NCBI RefSeq assembly: GCF_014204945.1
Contig: NZ_JACHMN010000002.1
Span: forward strand, 1,006,503-1,070,502
Direction: 5' to 3'
Origin: Allocatelliglobosispora scoriae
GTDB taxonomy: Bacteria; Actinomycetota; Actinomycetes; Mycobacteriales; Micromonosporaceae
Length of the DNA stretch: 64,000 bases
The notes beneath the pieces were generated by a model that was given only the letters and a program-made list of their open reading frames with translations, did not search any database and was not told the DNA's origin. This document shows, in pieces, positions 8,100 through 16,832 of the stretch (position 1 is its first letter; each line of letters begins with the position of its first letter). Both the position numbers and the translations under genes were made by a program.

Positions 8100-9398
8100 A
8101 TGCGGGTCTCGCCACGCCCACCTCACTCACCCCGCCTGCGCGCGCTCTGCGCCCTCGCCGCGGCGACGATCGCCACCGCAGGCGCCGGCATCGCGGTGCT
8201 CGCCGCCGCGCCGCCCGCGACCGCCGCGGCGGCCTGCCAGGTGACCTACCGCGCCGATCAGTGGACCGGCGGCTTCGTCGGCTACATCAAGATCACAGCC
8301 GGGAGTACGCCGATCCACAACTGGACCGTCTCCTGGACCTACGGCGGCGACCAGAAGATCACCTCGTTCTGGTCCGCCGCCGTCGTGCAGACCGGGGCCG
8401 CCGTCAGCGCCACGAACCTCGCCTACAACGCCGACATCGCCGCCGGCGCGAGCCTCGAATTCGGCGTGCAGGGGACCTGGGCGACCGCCAACCCGACCCC
8501 CACCAACCTGCTCCTCAACGGCGCGCCCTGCACCGCGACGTCGCCGTCCCCCTCCGCCCCGCCGTCCCCCTCGATCTCCCCGTCCCGCTCGGCCTCCGCC
8601 TCCCCGTCGGCCTCCGCATCCCCCTCGTCGTCACCGTCGGCCTCAGCGTCGCCCTCACCGTCGGCCTCGGTTTCGCCGAGTCCCTCGGCGAGCCCGTCGG
8701 GCAACGGCGGCTGCGGCACAGCGGTCCTCTGCGACGGCTTCGAGGGCCAGTCGGCCGGCGCTCCCACCGGGGCGTGGACCGTGGCCTACCCGGACTGCCA
8801 GGGCACCGGGGCGGCGACGGTGGACACGACGGTCGCCTACCGGGGCGGCAAGTCCATCAAGGTCACCGGCACCGCCGGCTACTGCAACCACGTCTTCGTC
8901 AAGGCGACCCGGGACCTCAGCACGATCGGCAAGACCTGGTACGCCAGGTTCTACGTCCGCCACACCACCGCCCTGCCGGCCGCGCACGTCACCTTCGTCG
9001 CCATGAAGGACACCGCCGACGGCAACCGCGACCTGCGGATGGGCGGCCAGAGCGGTGCCCTGCAGTGGAACCGCCAGTCCGACGACGCGACCCTGCCCGA
9101 GCAGAGCCCGGCCGGGGTGGCGCTGAGCACGCCGCTCGCGGTCAACTCGTGGACCTGCGTCGAGTTCATGGTCAACGGCACCCTCGGCACGATGCAGACC
9201 TGGACCAACGGCACCGAGGTGGCCGGGCTGCGCGAGGACGGCACGCCCACGCAGAACATCGACTCCCAGTGGCTGAGCCGCGCCAACTGGCGGCCGACCC
9301 TCAACGACCTGCGCCTGGGCTGGGAGAGCTACGGCGTCGGCGCCGACACCCTCTGGTTCGACGAGGTGGCCCTCGGCGCAAGCCGCATCGGCTGCTGA
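8100..9398 (+). CDS. Secreted CBM2 plus Cip1-like cellulose-associated protein
   Basis: The 432-residue protein starts with a long signal peptide (twin-basic start, hydrophobic stretch to about residue 43). Residues about 45-150 are a CBM2-type cellulose-binding module (CQVTYRADQWTGGF, with Trp residues and a closing Cys). A Ser/Pro/Ala linker covers about 150-200. Residues about 205-432 (GGCGTAVLCDGFEGQ onward to TLWFDEVALG) resemble the Cip1/polysaccharide-lyase-like jelly-roll found in fungal Cip1 and actinobacterial cellulose-induced proteins. It probably binds and helps degrade plant cell-wall polymers outside the cell. A GAAAGGA ribosome site precedes the ATG. A strong palindrome follows the stop. 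Confidence 0.82.
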   Translation: MRVSPRPPHSPRLRALCALAAATIATAGAGIAVLAAAPPATAAAACQVTYRADQWTGGFVGYIKITAGSTPIHNWTVSWTYGGDQKITSFWSAAVVQTGAAVSATNLAYNADIAAGASLEFGVQGTWATANPTPTNLLLNGAPCTATSPSPSAPPSPSISPSRSASASPSASASPSSSPSASASPSPSASVSPSPSASPSGNGGCGTAVLCDGFEGQSAGAPTGAWTVAYPDCQGTGAATVDTTVAYRGGKSIKVTGTAGYCNHVFVKATRDLSTIGKTWYARFYVRHTTALPAAHVTFVAMKDTADGNRDLRMGGQSGALQWNRQSDDATLPEQSPAGVALSTPLAVNSWTCVEFMVNGTLGTMQTWTNGTEVAGLREDGTPTQNIDSQWLSRANWRPTLNDLRLGWESYGVGADTLWFDEVALGASRIGC

Positions 9399-9403
9399 CA
9401 AAT

Positions 9404-9474
9404 GGGGGCAACTCTTCAAGAGTTGTTGCTTCAGGCCGCCAGGCCTTAACAACAACTCTTGAAGAGTTGCCCCC
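9404..9474. terminator. Long perfect hairpin, copy 1 of a dispersed palindrome
   Basis: Two 25-base arms (9404-9428 and 9450-9474) are perfect reverse complements with a 21-base loop. Each arm contains CAACTCTTCAAGAGTTG, itself palindromic, so alternative cruciform or nested hairpins are possible. It lies just after the CBM2 protein gene and probably ends its transcript. The same core recurs at 14059-14099 and, truncated, at 60908-60932. Confidence 0.8.
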
Positions 9475-9693
9475 TTGACGATCCTCAATGCTGTCGCTGG
9501 CAACAAATATGCTGGCCAGGGCACATAGGACGATCCGTTATCAAAACGTGGCGTGTCGATGCTCTTGACAGGAGCCCGGGGCGAGACGAATCTCGGCGCA
9601 GAGAGCGCTCTCCGATCCGTCCCACCGTCCCCCGCGGCCCGGCGTCCCCTGCCCGGTGCCGGGCCGCCCTGCACCCTCCTCCAGGGAGTTCTC

Positions 9694-11493
9694 ATGCGAT
9701 CGGTTCTCCGTCCCGCAGTCCGACGACATGGCCCCATCTCGATCGTCGCGGCGGTCGCCGCCACGATCGTGCTGCTCATCGGCTACGTCATGACCGTCTC
9801 GACCACACCCGCCCACGCTGCGCCCGTGCTGCTCTCCCAGGGAAAGCCCGCCACCGCGTCCTCGGTGGAGAACGCGACCTTCCCCGCCTCGGCCGCCTTC
9901 GACGGCAACACCGGCACCCGCTGGGCCAGCGCCTTCGCCGACCCGCAGTGGGTCCAGGTGGACCTCGGCGCCTCGGCCGCCATCTCCCAGGTCGTCCTCA
10001 CCTGGGAGCCGGCCTACGCCCGCGCCTTCCAGATCCAGATCTCGGCCGGTGCCGGCGGGCCGTGGACCAGCATCTACTCCACCACCACCGGCACCGGCGG
10101 CACCCAGACGCTCAACGTCTCCGGCACCGGCCGCTACGTCCGGATGAACGGCACCGTCCGGGCCACCGCCTACGGCTACTCGCTCTGGGAGTTCCAGGTC
10201 TTCGGCGAGACCGGCCCGCCCGCGGGCTGCACCACCAACGCCTCGCAGGGCCGACCGGCCACGGCGTCCTCCGTCGAGAACGCGGGCGTCCCGGCCTCAG
10301 CCGCCGTCGACGGCAGCACCGCCACCCGCTGGGCCAGCGCCTTCGCCGATCCGCAGTGGCTCCAGGTCGACCTCGGCGCCACCGCCTCCATCTGCGGAGT
10401 CACGCTCACCTGGGAGGCCGCCTACGCGAGGTCCTTCCAGATCCAGGTCGCCGCGAGCGCGTCCGGGCCGTGGACCAGCATCTACACCACCACCACAGGC
10501 ACCGGGGGTACGCAGGCCCTCACCGTCTCCGGCACCGGCCGCTACGTCCGGATGAACGGCACCGTCCGGGCGACCGCCTACGGCTACTCGCTGTGGGAGT
10601 TCGTGGTCCGCACCAGCACCGGCACCCCGCCGAGCACCAGCCCGAGCCCGAGCACCTCACCTCCGCCGGACAACGGCACCTTCTGGGGCGACACCGCGAG
10701 CATCCCGCCCGCGTCCAACGTCGTCATGCTGAAGATCCTCAACCGGACCAACGGCAAGTACCCCGACAGCCAGGTCTACTGGAGCTACAACGGGGTGGCG
10801 CACTCGATCGCCGAGCAGCCCTACTTCGACATGCCGGTCAACACCGCCGGGCGGATGTACTTCTACCTCGGCTCCCCCACCAGCCAGTATTACGACTTCA
10901 TCGAGTTCACCGTGGGACCGGCGGTCTTCAACGGCAACACCACCCGGGTGGACGCCTTCGGCTTGAAGATCGCGATGCGGCTGCACGCCCAGGACGGATA
11001 CGACGTGCAGATCGGCGAGGACCAGGCGACCTTCGCCGAGGACCGGGCGGTCACCTTCCAGAAGTTCATCAACGAGGTGCCGGCCGAGTTCGACGTCCTG
11101 GCCCAGGCACAGGCGCCCTACCGGATCATCGCGCCGGGCAGCCACCCCAACTTCCGGGCGGGCGGGGTCAACGCCAACTACTTCACCGCGTACGCCAACT
11201 CCGTCGGTGTCAACGCCGCCACCTCGGACATCTTCGGCTGCGCGGGGGTGCTCGCCAACAACCCGTCGATGTGCGCCAACCTCAACCGGCACGTGGCGAC
11301 CCTGCCGTCCTCGCAGTGGGGCAACCCGGCGAACTACTACCTGACGGCACCCGCCAACTACTACTCGAAGTTCTTCCACGACCACGCGATCAACAAGCTC
11401 TCCTACGGCTTCCCGTACGACGACTACGCGGAGCAGTCCTCGTTCGTCTCGCACGGCAACCCGCAGTACCTGCTGATCGCGATCGGCTGGTAA
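9694..11493 (+). CDS. Secreted GH64-type beta-1,3-glucanase with two discoidin (CBM32-like) domains
   Basis: The ATG at 9694 with GGGAG upstream gives 599 residues; upstream in-frame ATGs lack a signal peptide. Residues 1-43 are a signal peptide ending PAHA. Two discoidin/F5-8C repeats follow (about 46-172 and 178-303), each with RWASAFADPQW and YVRMNGTVRATAYGYSLWEF. A Thr/Ser/Pro linker leads to a C-terminal domain (about 327-599) with NTTRVDAFGLKI, FHDHAINKLSYGFPYDDY and QYLLIAIGW, which match the laminaripentaose-producing GH64 family. It should hydrolyse fungal or algal beta-1,3-glucan outside the cell. It lies beside a cellulose-associated protein, fitting a polysaccharide-utilising soil organism. 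Confidence 0.88.
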   Translation: MRSVLRPAVRRHGPISIVAAVAATIVLLIGYVMTVSTTPAHAAPVLLSQGKPATASSVENATFPASAAFDGNTGTRWASAFADPQWVQVDLGASAAISQVVLTWEPAYARAFQIQISAGAGGPWTSIYSTTTGTGGTQTLNVSGTGRYVRMNGTVRATAYGYSLWEFQVFGETGPPAGCTTNASQGRPATASSVENAGVPASAAVDGSTATRWASAFADPQWLQVDLGATASICGVTLTWEAAYARSFQIQVAASASGPWTSIYTTTTGTGGTQALTVSGTGRYVRMNGTVRATAYGYSLWEFVVRTSTGTPPSTSPSPSTSPPPDNGTFWGDTASIPPASNVVMLKILNRTNGKYPDSQVYWSYNGVAHSIAEQPYFDMPVNTAGRMYFYLGSPTSQYYDFIEFTVGPAVFNGNTTRVDAFGLKIAMRLHAQDGYDVQIGEDQATFAEDRAVTFQKFINEVPAEFDVLAQAQAPYRIIAPGSHPNFRAGGVNANYFTAYANSVGVNAATSDIFGCAGVLANNPSMCANLNRHVATLPSSQWGNPANYYLTAPANYYSKFFHDHAINKLSYGFPYDDYAEQSSFVSHGNPQYLLIAIGW

Positions 11494-11510
11494 TCGGCGG
11501 CTGAGCACCG

Positions 11511-11553
11511 AGAGCCGGACGATAGCGGCATATGCCCGCTATTGTCCGGCTCT
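11511..11553 (+). terminator. Intrinsic terminator of the GH64 gene
   Basis: Two 18-base arms (11511-11528 and 11536-11553) pair with a single G-U position and a 7-base loop, followed by TTTCG. It stands 17 bp after the GH64 stop codon. Confidence 0.8.
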
Positions 11554-11647
11554 TTCGTGTGTACCGCGCGAACCAGCGTCACCGCGGGACGTGAGACCCG
11601 TTGCCCCCAGGGAGGACCAGCACCTCTGAGTCGAATTCGGACAGTCC

Positions 11648-11730
11648 ACTATAGAAGTGAATAACCTTCTATAGTAGTTAAATATATAACAGATCAAACA
11701 ATAATGCGCTATCGATGTCCTGATAGCGCA
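11648..11730. promoter_or_regulatory. AT-rich leader of the VWA gene with two inverted repeats
   Basis: The 331-bp gap 11494-11824 holds the GH64 terminator and then this AT-rich region. ACTATAGAAG (11648-11657) pairs perfectly with CTTCTATAGT (11666-11675), and TGCGCTATC (11705-11713) pairs with GATAGCGCA (11722-11730). The low local GC suggests a promoter; the first dyad may be an operator and the second may form a leader hairpin. No gene was found in the gap. Confidence 0.45.
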
Positions 11731-11824
11731 CCTGTCGCGTTCCTCCCAGCACGAAACCGTCCGGCAACACCAGACTTCGATTGTCATGGATTGGGCTCGA
11801 TGGTCATTTTGCGAGGAGGAGCGA

Positions 11825-14026
11825 ATGAAGCACACGTTGTCGGCACGAAAGAGTGCCGCATGCGCGGCAATGGCGTCATTGGCGGTGGTGATCGCCACCG
11901 CGGCCCCGGCTCAGGCGGTCGACGGCAACCTGCCGGGTGGCACGAGCATCTCGGTCACGATCAGCACGCCCGCCAACGGCGCGGTCCGCCCGCCCGGCCC
12001 GGTACCGGTGACGGGCACCGCCGGGGTCGGCACCGGCGTACCGCTGATCAGCACGTCGCTCACCTACGTCCTGGACGTCTCGGGCAGCACGGCCAGCACC
12101 AACGGCTGCGGTGGCGACCAGGACGGCGACTCGACGGCGAACACCGTCCTCGACTGCGAGATCATCGCCGCGAAGACGCTCAACGGGCAGACCCTGGTCC
12201 CGCCGGTCGCGGGCACCATCGGCTCCGTCGGGGCAGCGGCCTTCGGCCAGACCGCGGCAGCCGCCGACGTCGGTCCGGCCGCCGGTGACCAGCTCTTCAC
12301 CGGCCCCGGCACGGACGCCAACGGCAACGGCACCCGCGACATCGACGAGGTGCTCTCGGGCGCCTTCATCTCCGGCGGCCTGCGGCAGTTCCCGCCCACC
12401 AAGAACGTCGGCGGCTCGACGAGCTTCGCCGACGGCATCACCGCGGCGGTCACCGCCGCTACGGCGCCGCCGGACCCCGCCGGGCGTACCCTCCGCAGGG
12501 TTGTGGTCTTCCTCTCCGACGGCCTGAACAACGGGCCGGACATCGACGGACCGCTCGCGGCCGTGCCCGGTGTCGTCGACATCTTCACCTTCGCGGTCGG
12601 CACCGGCTCCGGCTGCGGCGGACCCACCGGCAACACCCTGCAGCGGATCGCGACCACCACCGGCGGCACCTGCACGGAGGTCGACGACCCCGCCGACCTG
12701 CCGAGCATCCTGCCGAGCGTGATCTCCTCCGAGCTCAGCACGCTCTCGCTGCAGGTCGACGGCGGCGCCTTCACCCCGATCGGCAACGGCAGCATCAACC
12801 CCGACCTGCCCCAGACCGGGCCGGCGAGCGTCACCTACAACACCGCCACCGCAGCGCTCACCGCAGGCCAGCACCAGATCTGCGTCCGCGCCTTCGGCAG
12901 CGACGGCGGCGGCACCGGCTTCGTCACCGACTGCCGGACCATCATCATCAACGCCCCACCGGTCGTCTCGGCCGGCGGTCCCTACTCCGGCCAGGAGGGT
13001 ACGCCGGTCGGCCTCGCCGCCAGCGTCGTCGACCCTGACGGACCCAGCCTGACCACGACCTGGACGATCGCACCGCAGTCCGGAGTGGACGCTGGCGCCA
13101 CCTGCGCCTTCGCCAACCCGGCGGCCACAGCGACCACCGTCACCTGCACCGACGACGGTGTCTGGCTGCTGACCGAGACCGCCAACGACGGGATCAACCC
13201 GCCGGTCTCGGCGAGCACCACGCTCACCCTGACCAACGTCGCACCGCAGGTCAGCATCTCCGCCCCGGCCAACGGCACCCTCTACACGAGGAACACGCCG
13301 GTCGCCTTCACCGCGCCGTTCACCGACATCGGCCGCAACGACAGCCACACCTGCACGGTCAACTTCGACGACGGCACCCCCGTGGCGAACGGGACCGTCG
13401 CGGAGACGCCCGGCAGCGGTACCTGCAAGATCAGCCACGCCTTCTCCGCCGTCGGCCCGCACAACGTCCTGGTCAAGGTGACCGATGACGACGGCGGCTC
13501 GGCGACGGCAGTGGTCCGGGTGGTCGTCTACCGCCCCGGTGGCGCTTTCGCGCTGGAGGCGAAGGGCCTGCTGCTCACCATCGCCCGCACGCCCGACGTC
13601 GTCTGCCCGCCGAACGACGCGCGGACGACGGTCGCGGTCAACGCGGCACCGCTGCTGACGACCGGTGTGCTCAACGCGAGCTGCGTCCTGGACCCGGCCA
13701 CGGGTACCACGACGGCCCGCGCGACGGTCGACGGTGCCAACATCCTCAGCGGCCTGATCAACCTCACGGCGATCGAGAGCACGAGCGTCTCCAGTGCCAG
13801 CGGCATCACCCGTACGTCCCGGGTCGTCGGCACGATCAACGGTACGCCGATCGGCACGAGCGCCCCGACCACGATCGGGATCCCGGGGGTGGCGGTGGTC
13901 TACCTGAACGAGTCGACCACCAACTCCAGCGGTCAGCTCGTACAGAACGCGGTCCGGGTGGAGGTGCTCGGGCTGCTCGGCGTCATCACCGAGACCATCA
14001 TCCTGAGCGACACCTACCTGGGCTGA
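11825..14026 (+). CDS. Secreted VWA domain protein with PKD-like repeats
   Basis: The ATG at 11825 follows a strong GAGGAGGAG site and starts a clear signal peptide (MKHTLSARKSAACAAMAS to APAQAV). The 733-residue product has a von Willebrand factor A domain at about 78-300, with the MIDAS-type DVSGSTAST and a second VFLSDGLN motif, so metal-dependent adhesion is likely. PKD/Ig-like beta domains follow at about 376-470 (VVSAGGPYSGQEG) and 474-570 (FDDGTPVANG). The last 160 residues are another Thr/Val-rich beta domain resembling choice-of-anchor regions, without a visible LPXTG or membrane anchor. An extracellular adhesion or matrix role is inferred. Confidence 0.8.
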   Translation: MKHTLSARKSAACAAMASLAVVIATAAPAQAVDGNLPGGTSISVTISTPANGAVRPPGPVPVTGTAGVGTGVPLISTSLTYVLDVSGSTASTNGCGGDQDGDSTANTVLDCEIIAAKTLNGQTLVPPVAGTIGSVGAAAFGQTAAAADVGPAAGDQLFTGPGTDANGNGTRDIDEVLSGAFISGGLRQFPPTKNVGGSTSFADGITAAVTAATAPPDPAGRTLRRVVVFLSDGLNNGPDIDGPLAAVPGVVDIFTFAVGTGSGCGGPTGNTLQRIATTTGGTCTEVDDPADLPSILPSVISSELSTLSLQVDGGAFTPIGNGSINPDLPQTGPASVTYNTATAALTAGQHQICVRAFGSDGGGTGFVTDCRTIIINAPPVVSAGGPYSGQEGTPVGLAASVVDPDGPSLTTTWTIAPQSGVDAGATCAFANPAATATTVTCTDDGVWLLTETANDGINPPVSASTTLTLTNVAPQVSISAPANGTLYTRNTPVAFTAPFTDIGRNDSHTCTVNFDDGTPVANGTVAETPGSGTCKISHAFSAVGPHNVLVKVTDDDGGSATAVVRVVVYRPGGAFALEAKGLLLTIARTPDVVCPPNDARTTVAVNAAPLLTTGVLNASCVLDPATGTTTARATVDGANILSGLINLTAIESTSVSSASGITRTSRVVGTINGTPIGTSAPTTIGIPGVAVVYLNESTTNSSGQLVQNAVRVEVLGLLGVITETIILSDTYLG

Positions 14027-14058
14027 TGATCCACTAGGGACGCCGCGTCCCCAAAGGT

Positions 14059-14099
14059 CCACGATCGCCGCAACTCTTGAAGAGTTGCGGCGATCGTGG
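14059..14099. terminator. Perfect 41-bp palindrome, copy 2 of the dispersed repeat
   Basis: Twenty-base arms (14059-14078 and 14080-14099) are perfect reverse complements around a single G. The core CAACTCTTGAAGAGTTG matches the hairpin at 9404-9474. It lies 33 bp after the VWA stop codon and is a probable terminator. Confidence 0.7.
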
Positions 14100-14123
14100 G
14101 TTGGATGCGGGGGGGGTGGGCTC

Positions 14124-14238
14124 AAGATCGCCGACTTTGGACATGATCGCGACTTGTGGACGCTGCGCGTCGGCTGATGTCCGATTCGCCGATTATCCGC
14201 GCCCAAAGTGAGCGATCATGTCTAAAGTCGGCGATCTT
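14124..14238. repeat. 27-bp inverted repeat with 61-base spacer at the island edge
   Basis: Arms 14124-14150 and 14212-14238 are reverse complements with one mismatch. The outer part reads AAGATCGCCGAC, similar to the flank of the dispersed palindrome. It lies between the convergent VWA and DUF262 genes, at the left boundary of the less GC-rich island. It could be a terminator for the leftward operon or a remnant of a mobile end. Confidence 0.55.
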
Positions 14239-14263
14239 CAGCAATCCCCCGAACCTGCCCCCT

Positions 14264-15907
14264 TTACTCGGTGTCGGGCTCCGATGACCCGACCAATTCC
14301 GCTGACGGCGTCAGGCCAAGCTCCGCCAGGAAGGGCCCCAGGCACTTCGCCAGGAACTCGGTGCGCTGCGCGACAAAACCGTTGCTGTCGCCGTCGACAA
14401 GGCTCTGCCACGCGGCAACGGGGATACCGTGGCTCTCCAAGACCCGCGATCGGTGCTCGGGCGCCAAATTGATCAACGCGGACCGGACGGAGGTGCCGTT
14501 TCTCGTCGGCAGGATGACCCGGTTGGCGGGTCGGTAGTCCCGGTCGACGACATGGCGGAAGAGAGTGGAATCGCTGGTCGCGAGGAGTTGATCGGTCCGG
14601 ATCGGATCACCGGCCGGGTCCAGCCGATCCGGAAACACCGCCAGCTCCCAGATGAGGTATGCGCGTGTGCGAGCGCTGTTGAGGTTGAACTTCTCCGGCA
14701 GCGGTTCCACCACCGTCGACCTGGGTTCCAGCTTCCCGTGGCCATTGGCGAAAGCGATCATCTCGTCCAACGCACGGCGCACCGCAGTCGAGTTGGCGCT
14801 GGCAAACGCCTCAGTCCAGGAGGTGTTCCAGAACCACCGGCGCAGTGTGGCGAGCTGCGCGCTCGATGGACTCTTGCGGTGGTGGAAGAAGACGGTGAGC
14901 AGCATCAGCTGGTGCGCGTAGGGCAGGAACTTGAAGAGCGGTACCTTGATCTCGCGCTGCAGGAACCCGGTGGCAGCCGCCATCGCCACCACCGTCTCCT
15001 CGGCAGCGGTCGCGACCTTGCCGTCGACCCGCCGGACCACGGCGTTCCAGTCGGGGGCCATGACGTCCTGCTCCCCGGCGATGGCCAGCACCGCCCTGAA
15101 GATCGTCTCGCGACGCGGCTCCCCGAACCCCATGTCGCCGATCTGGCTCACGATGTGGTCGATGCGCTCGGCGAGAGTGACCTGCCCGTGATCGCGGAAG
15201 GTGAGGGCGGAGACCATCTGGTCCGAGGTGATCTTCTGCCCGCTCTGATTGATCCGAGAGAAGACCTCGACCGCCTGGCTGAGGTTGCCGCCGACAAGAT
15301 GACTCAGCGCGATCTTGTAGGACTTGATGCGTTGAGCCACGAGCTCCGCCTGCTCGACGAGGGCTTCAGCGGTGGCGGAGTCCTCCCGCTCCATCACTGC
15401 GCGCGAGAAGGCGAGGAAGTCCAGCGTCTTGCGTACGGAGTGCAGCGGCAGGAGGTAGGCGGGCGTCTCTCCAGCACGTGTCTGATGCCGGTATACGGCG
15501 TGGGTGTCGCCGCCCCGGAGATCCCGATAGATCCGCCAGCGCCACTCCTTGGCATCGCTGCCCAGCACCTCTTCACTCGCCCGGAAAAGGCAGCCGAAGA
15601 GGGTGGACACCCGCTGATGGCCGTCCAAGATGTAGGACACACTGGTCCCCGGCTCCGGATCCGGGATCGCGATGTCACCGATCTGCTCCAGACTCGCGAC
15701 CGTATCCTCGGTCTGCCACACCAGCAGACTCCCCACCGGGTAGCCGCGCTCGATGCTGTCGAAGAGTTCCAGCATCTGCTCAGGGCGCCAGACGAACGGC
15801 CGGTTGAAGACGGGGACCCTGAGTCGGCCGGAAGCGACGCGTTCCAGCAACTCGTCCATCATCACGACCTCGGTCTGGACGGACATCATCGTGCTCAGGC
15901 TTGGCAT
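14264..15907 (-). CDS. DUF262 (ParB/GmrS-like) domain protein
   Basis: The 547-residue protein opens with the DUF262 fold: VPVFNRPFVWRPEQMLELFD at about 32-51, then YPVGSLLVWQ and YILDGHQRVSTLFG (about 91-104). The last is the DGQR-type nucleotide/metal motif of the ParB/Srx-like superfamily with one inserted His. DUF262 proteins include the GmrS half of type IV restriction enzymes and other antiphage effectors. No DUF1524 HNH nuclease domain is evident, so cleavage of modified DNA is not established. It is the last gene of a leftward operon, starting 10 bp after the TOPRIM-like gene. The codon choice is less GC-biased than flanking genes, supporting horizontal acquisition. Confidence 0.8.
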   Translation of the reverse strand: MPSLSTMMSVQTEVVMMDELLERVASGRLRVPVFNRPFVWRPEQMLELFDSIERGYPVGSLLVWQTEDTVASLEQIGDIAIPDPEPGTSVSYILDGHQRVSTLFGCLFRASEEVLGSDAKEWRWRIYRDLRGGDTHAVYRHQTRAGETPAYLLPLHSVRKTLDFLAFSRAVMEREDSATAEALVEQAELVAQRIKSYKIALSHLVGGNLSQAVEVFSRINQSGQKITSDQMVSALTFRDHGQVTLAERIDHIVSQIGDMGFGEPRRETIFRAVLAIAGEQDVMAPDWNAVVRRVDGKVATAAEETVVAMAAATGFLQREIKVPLFKFLPYAHQLMLLTVFFHHRKSPSSAQLATLRRWFWNTSWTEAFASANSTAVRRALDEMIAFANGHGKLEPRSTVVEPLPEKFNLNSARTRAYLIWELAVFPDRLDPAGDPIRTDQLLATSDSTLFRHVVDRDYRPANRVILPTRNGTSVRSALINLAPEHRSRVLESHGIPVAAWQSLVDGDSNGFVAQRTEFLAKCLGPFLAELGLTPSAELVGSSEPDTE

Positions 15908-15917
15908 GGATCCGTCC

Positions 15918-16832
15918 TCACAAGACTCGCGCGATCAGGGCTAGCAGGTAGAGCAACTCGTCGTGTACGTCGTCGCCGAGACTGCGAAAGTCGTCGACGG
16001 TCAGCTCCAGACCCTGAGGGATCAGCGGGCTCGGCAGCTGTTTGCGGTATCCCATGCGCCAGACCTTTTCCGCCTCCGGGGCCAAGGCGCCGACAAAACG
16101 CAGCGGAGTCTTCTCCAGCCCCTTCTTCATGTCGATCCACCCTTGCGCTTGCGTGCTCATCTGTCGGAGGCTGCGTAACAGCTCATCGGCCTGCGGATGG
16201 TCGGAATACACCAGAACAGCGTCAGGCAGATAGTTCTCAACCTCTAGGCGTGACCAGATATGCACGATCGGCTCGTCCGGAATATCCCAGTCGACGGAAT
16301 CCGGCGACCGCCGCGGAAACGACCTGCGAGCATCGTTGTCTTTCACGACGAGTACCCGGCACACATGGTGGAACCGCGCAGCAGCCTCGTCCGCGATGGC
16401 GGCTTGCTCGCCCGTCCCACCCGAATGATCTATATGCAACCAGTTCTTCTCGACTGCCGCCTTCATCTCGGGGCGGTAAGCGGCGAGAACCGCTCGCAGG
16501 AAGCTGCCATCGTTTCGTGCGTTCTCAACCACGACGACTGCCGGCTGACTAAGGTCATGTGCGATGGTCGTGACGTTCTCATCCGTTATGAGCACCGGCT
16601 GGCGGTTCTCCCTGCCCTGCCAAGCAGACGCCTTCGAGGCGTTGGCGATATACGTCTGCCAGTCGACCTTCTTCGGGAAGTTGTCCTGCAGATAGCCGAT
16701 CGCCACCTGCGCCACCGCCGGGTCCGGAAGCCATGTGTGCCGCGCCTCGACCGTGAAGGTGAGGATATTGAAGAGGGAAACCTGATGGTCGTTCTCCTCG
16801 GAGAAGACCTCCTCAGCGATCTCAAGCAGCAT
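15918..16832 (-). CDS. TOPRIM/DUF4435-like protein, candidate nuclease effector
   Basis: The ATG at 16832 overlaps the upstream ATPase stop by 11 bp and begins MLLEIAEEVF (304 residues). A TOPRIM-like series can be read: VVVVENARNDGSFL with Glu103, LVVKDNDA with Asp165 and Asp167, and SRLEVENYLP around 195-203. This Glu, DxD and ENYL pattern is what OLD and DUF4435 (AriB-type) proteins show. The order ATPase then TOPRIM protein resembles PARIS-like antiphage pairs. The match is by eye, so assignment to DUF4435 or another TOPRIM clade is tentative. It is followed 10 bp later by the DUF262 gene. Confidence 0.6.
   Translation of the reverse strand: MLLEIAEEVFSEENDHQVSLFNILTFTVEARHTWLPDPAVAQVAIGYLQDNFPKKVDWQTYIANASKASAWQGRENRQPVLITDENVTTIAHDLSQPAVVVVENARNDGSFLRAVLAAYRPEMKAAVEKNWLHIDHSGGTGEQAAIADEAAARFHHVCRVLVVKDNDARRSFPRRSPDSVDWDIPDEPIVHIWSRLEVENYLPDAVLVYSDHPQADELLRSLRQMSTQAQGWIDMKKGLEKTPLRFVGALAPEAEKVWRMGYRKQLPSPLIPQGLELTVDDFRSLGDDVHDELLYLLALIARVL

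Noticed and set aside
11876-14206. Leftward 776-codon open frame opposite the VWA gene
   Set aside because: The sense strand encodes a signal peptide, VWA and PKD domains; the antisense product is Arg/Gly/Asp-rich noise.
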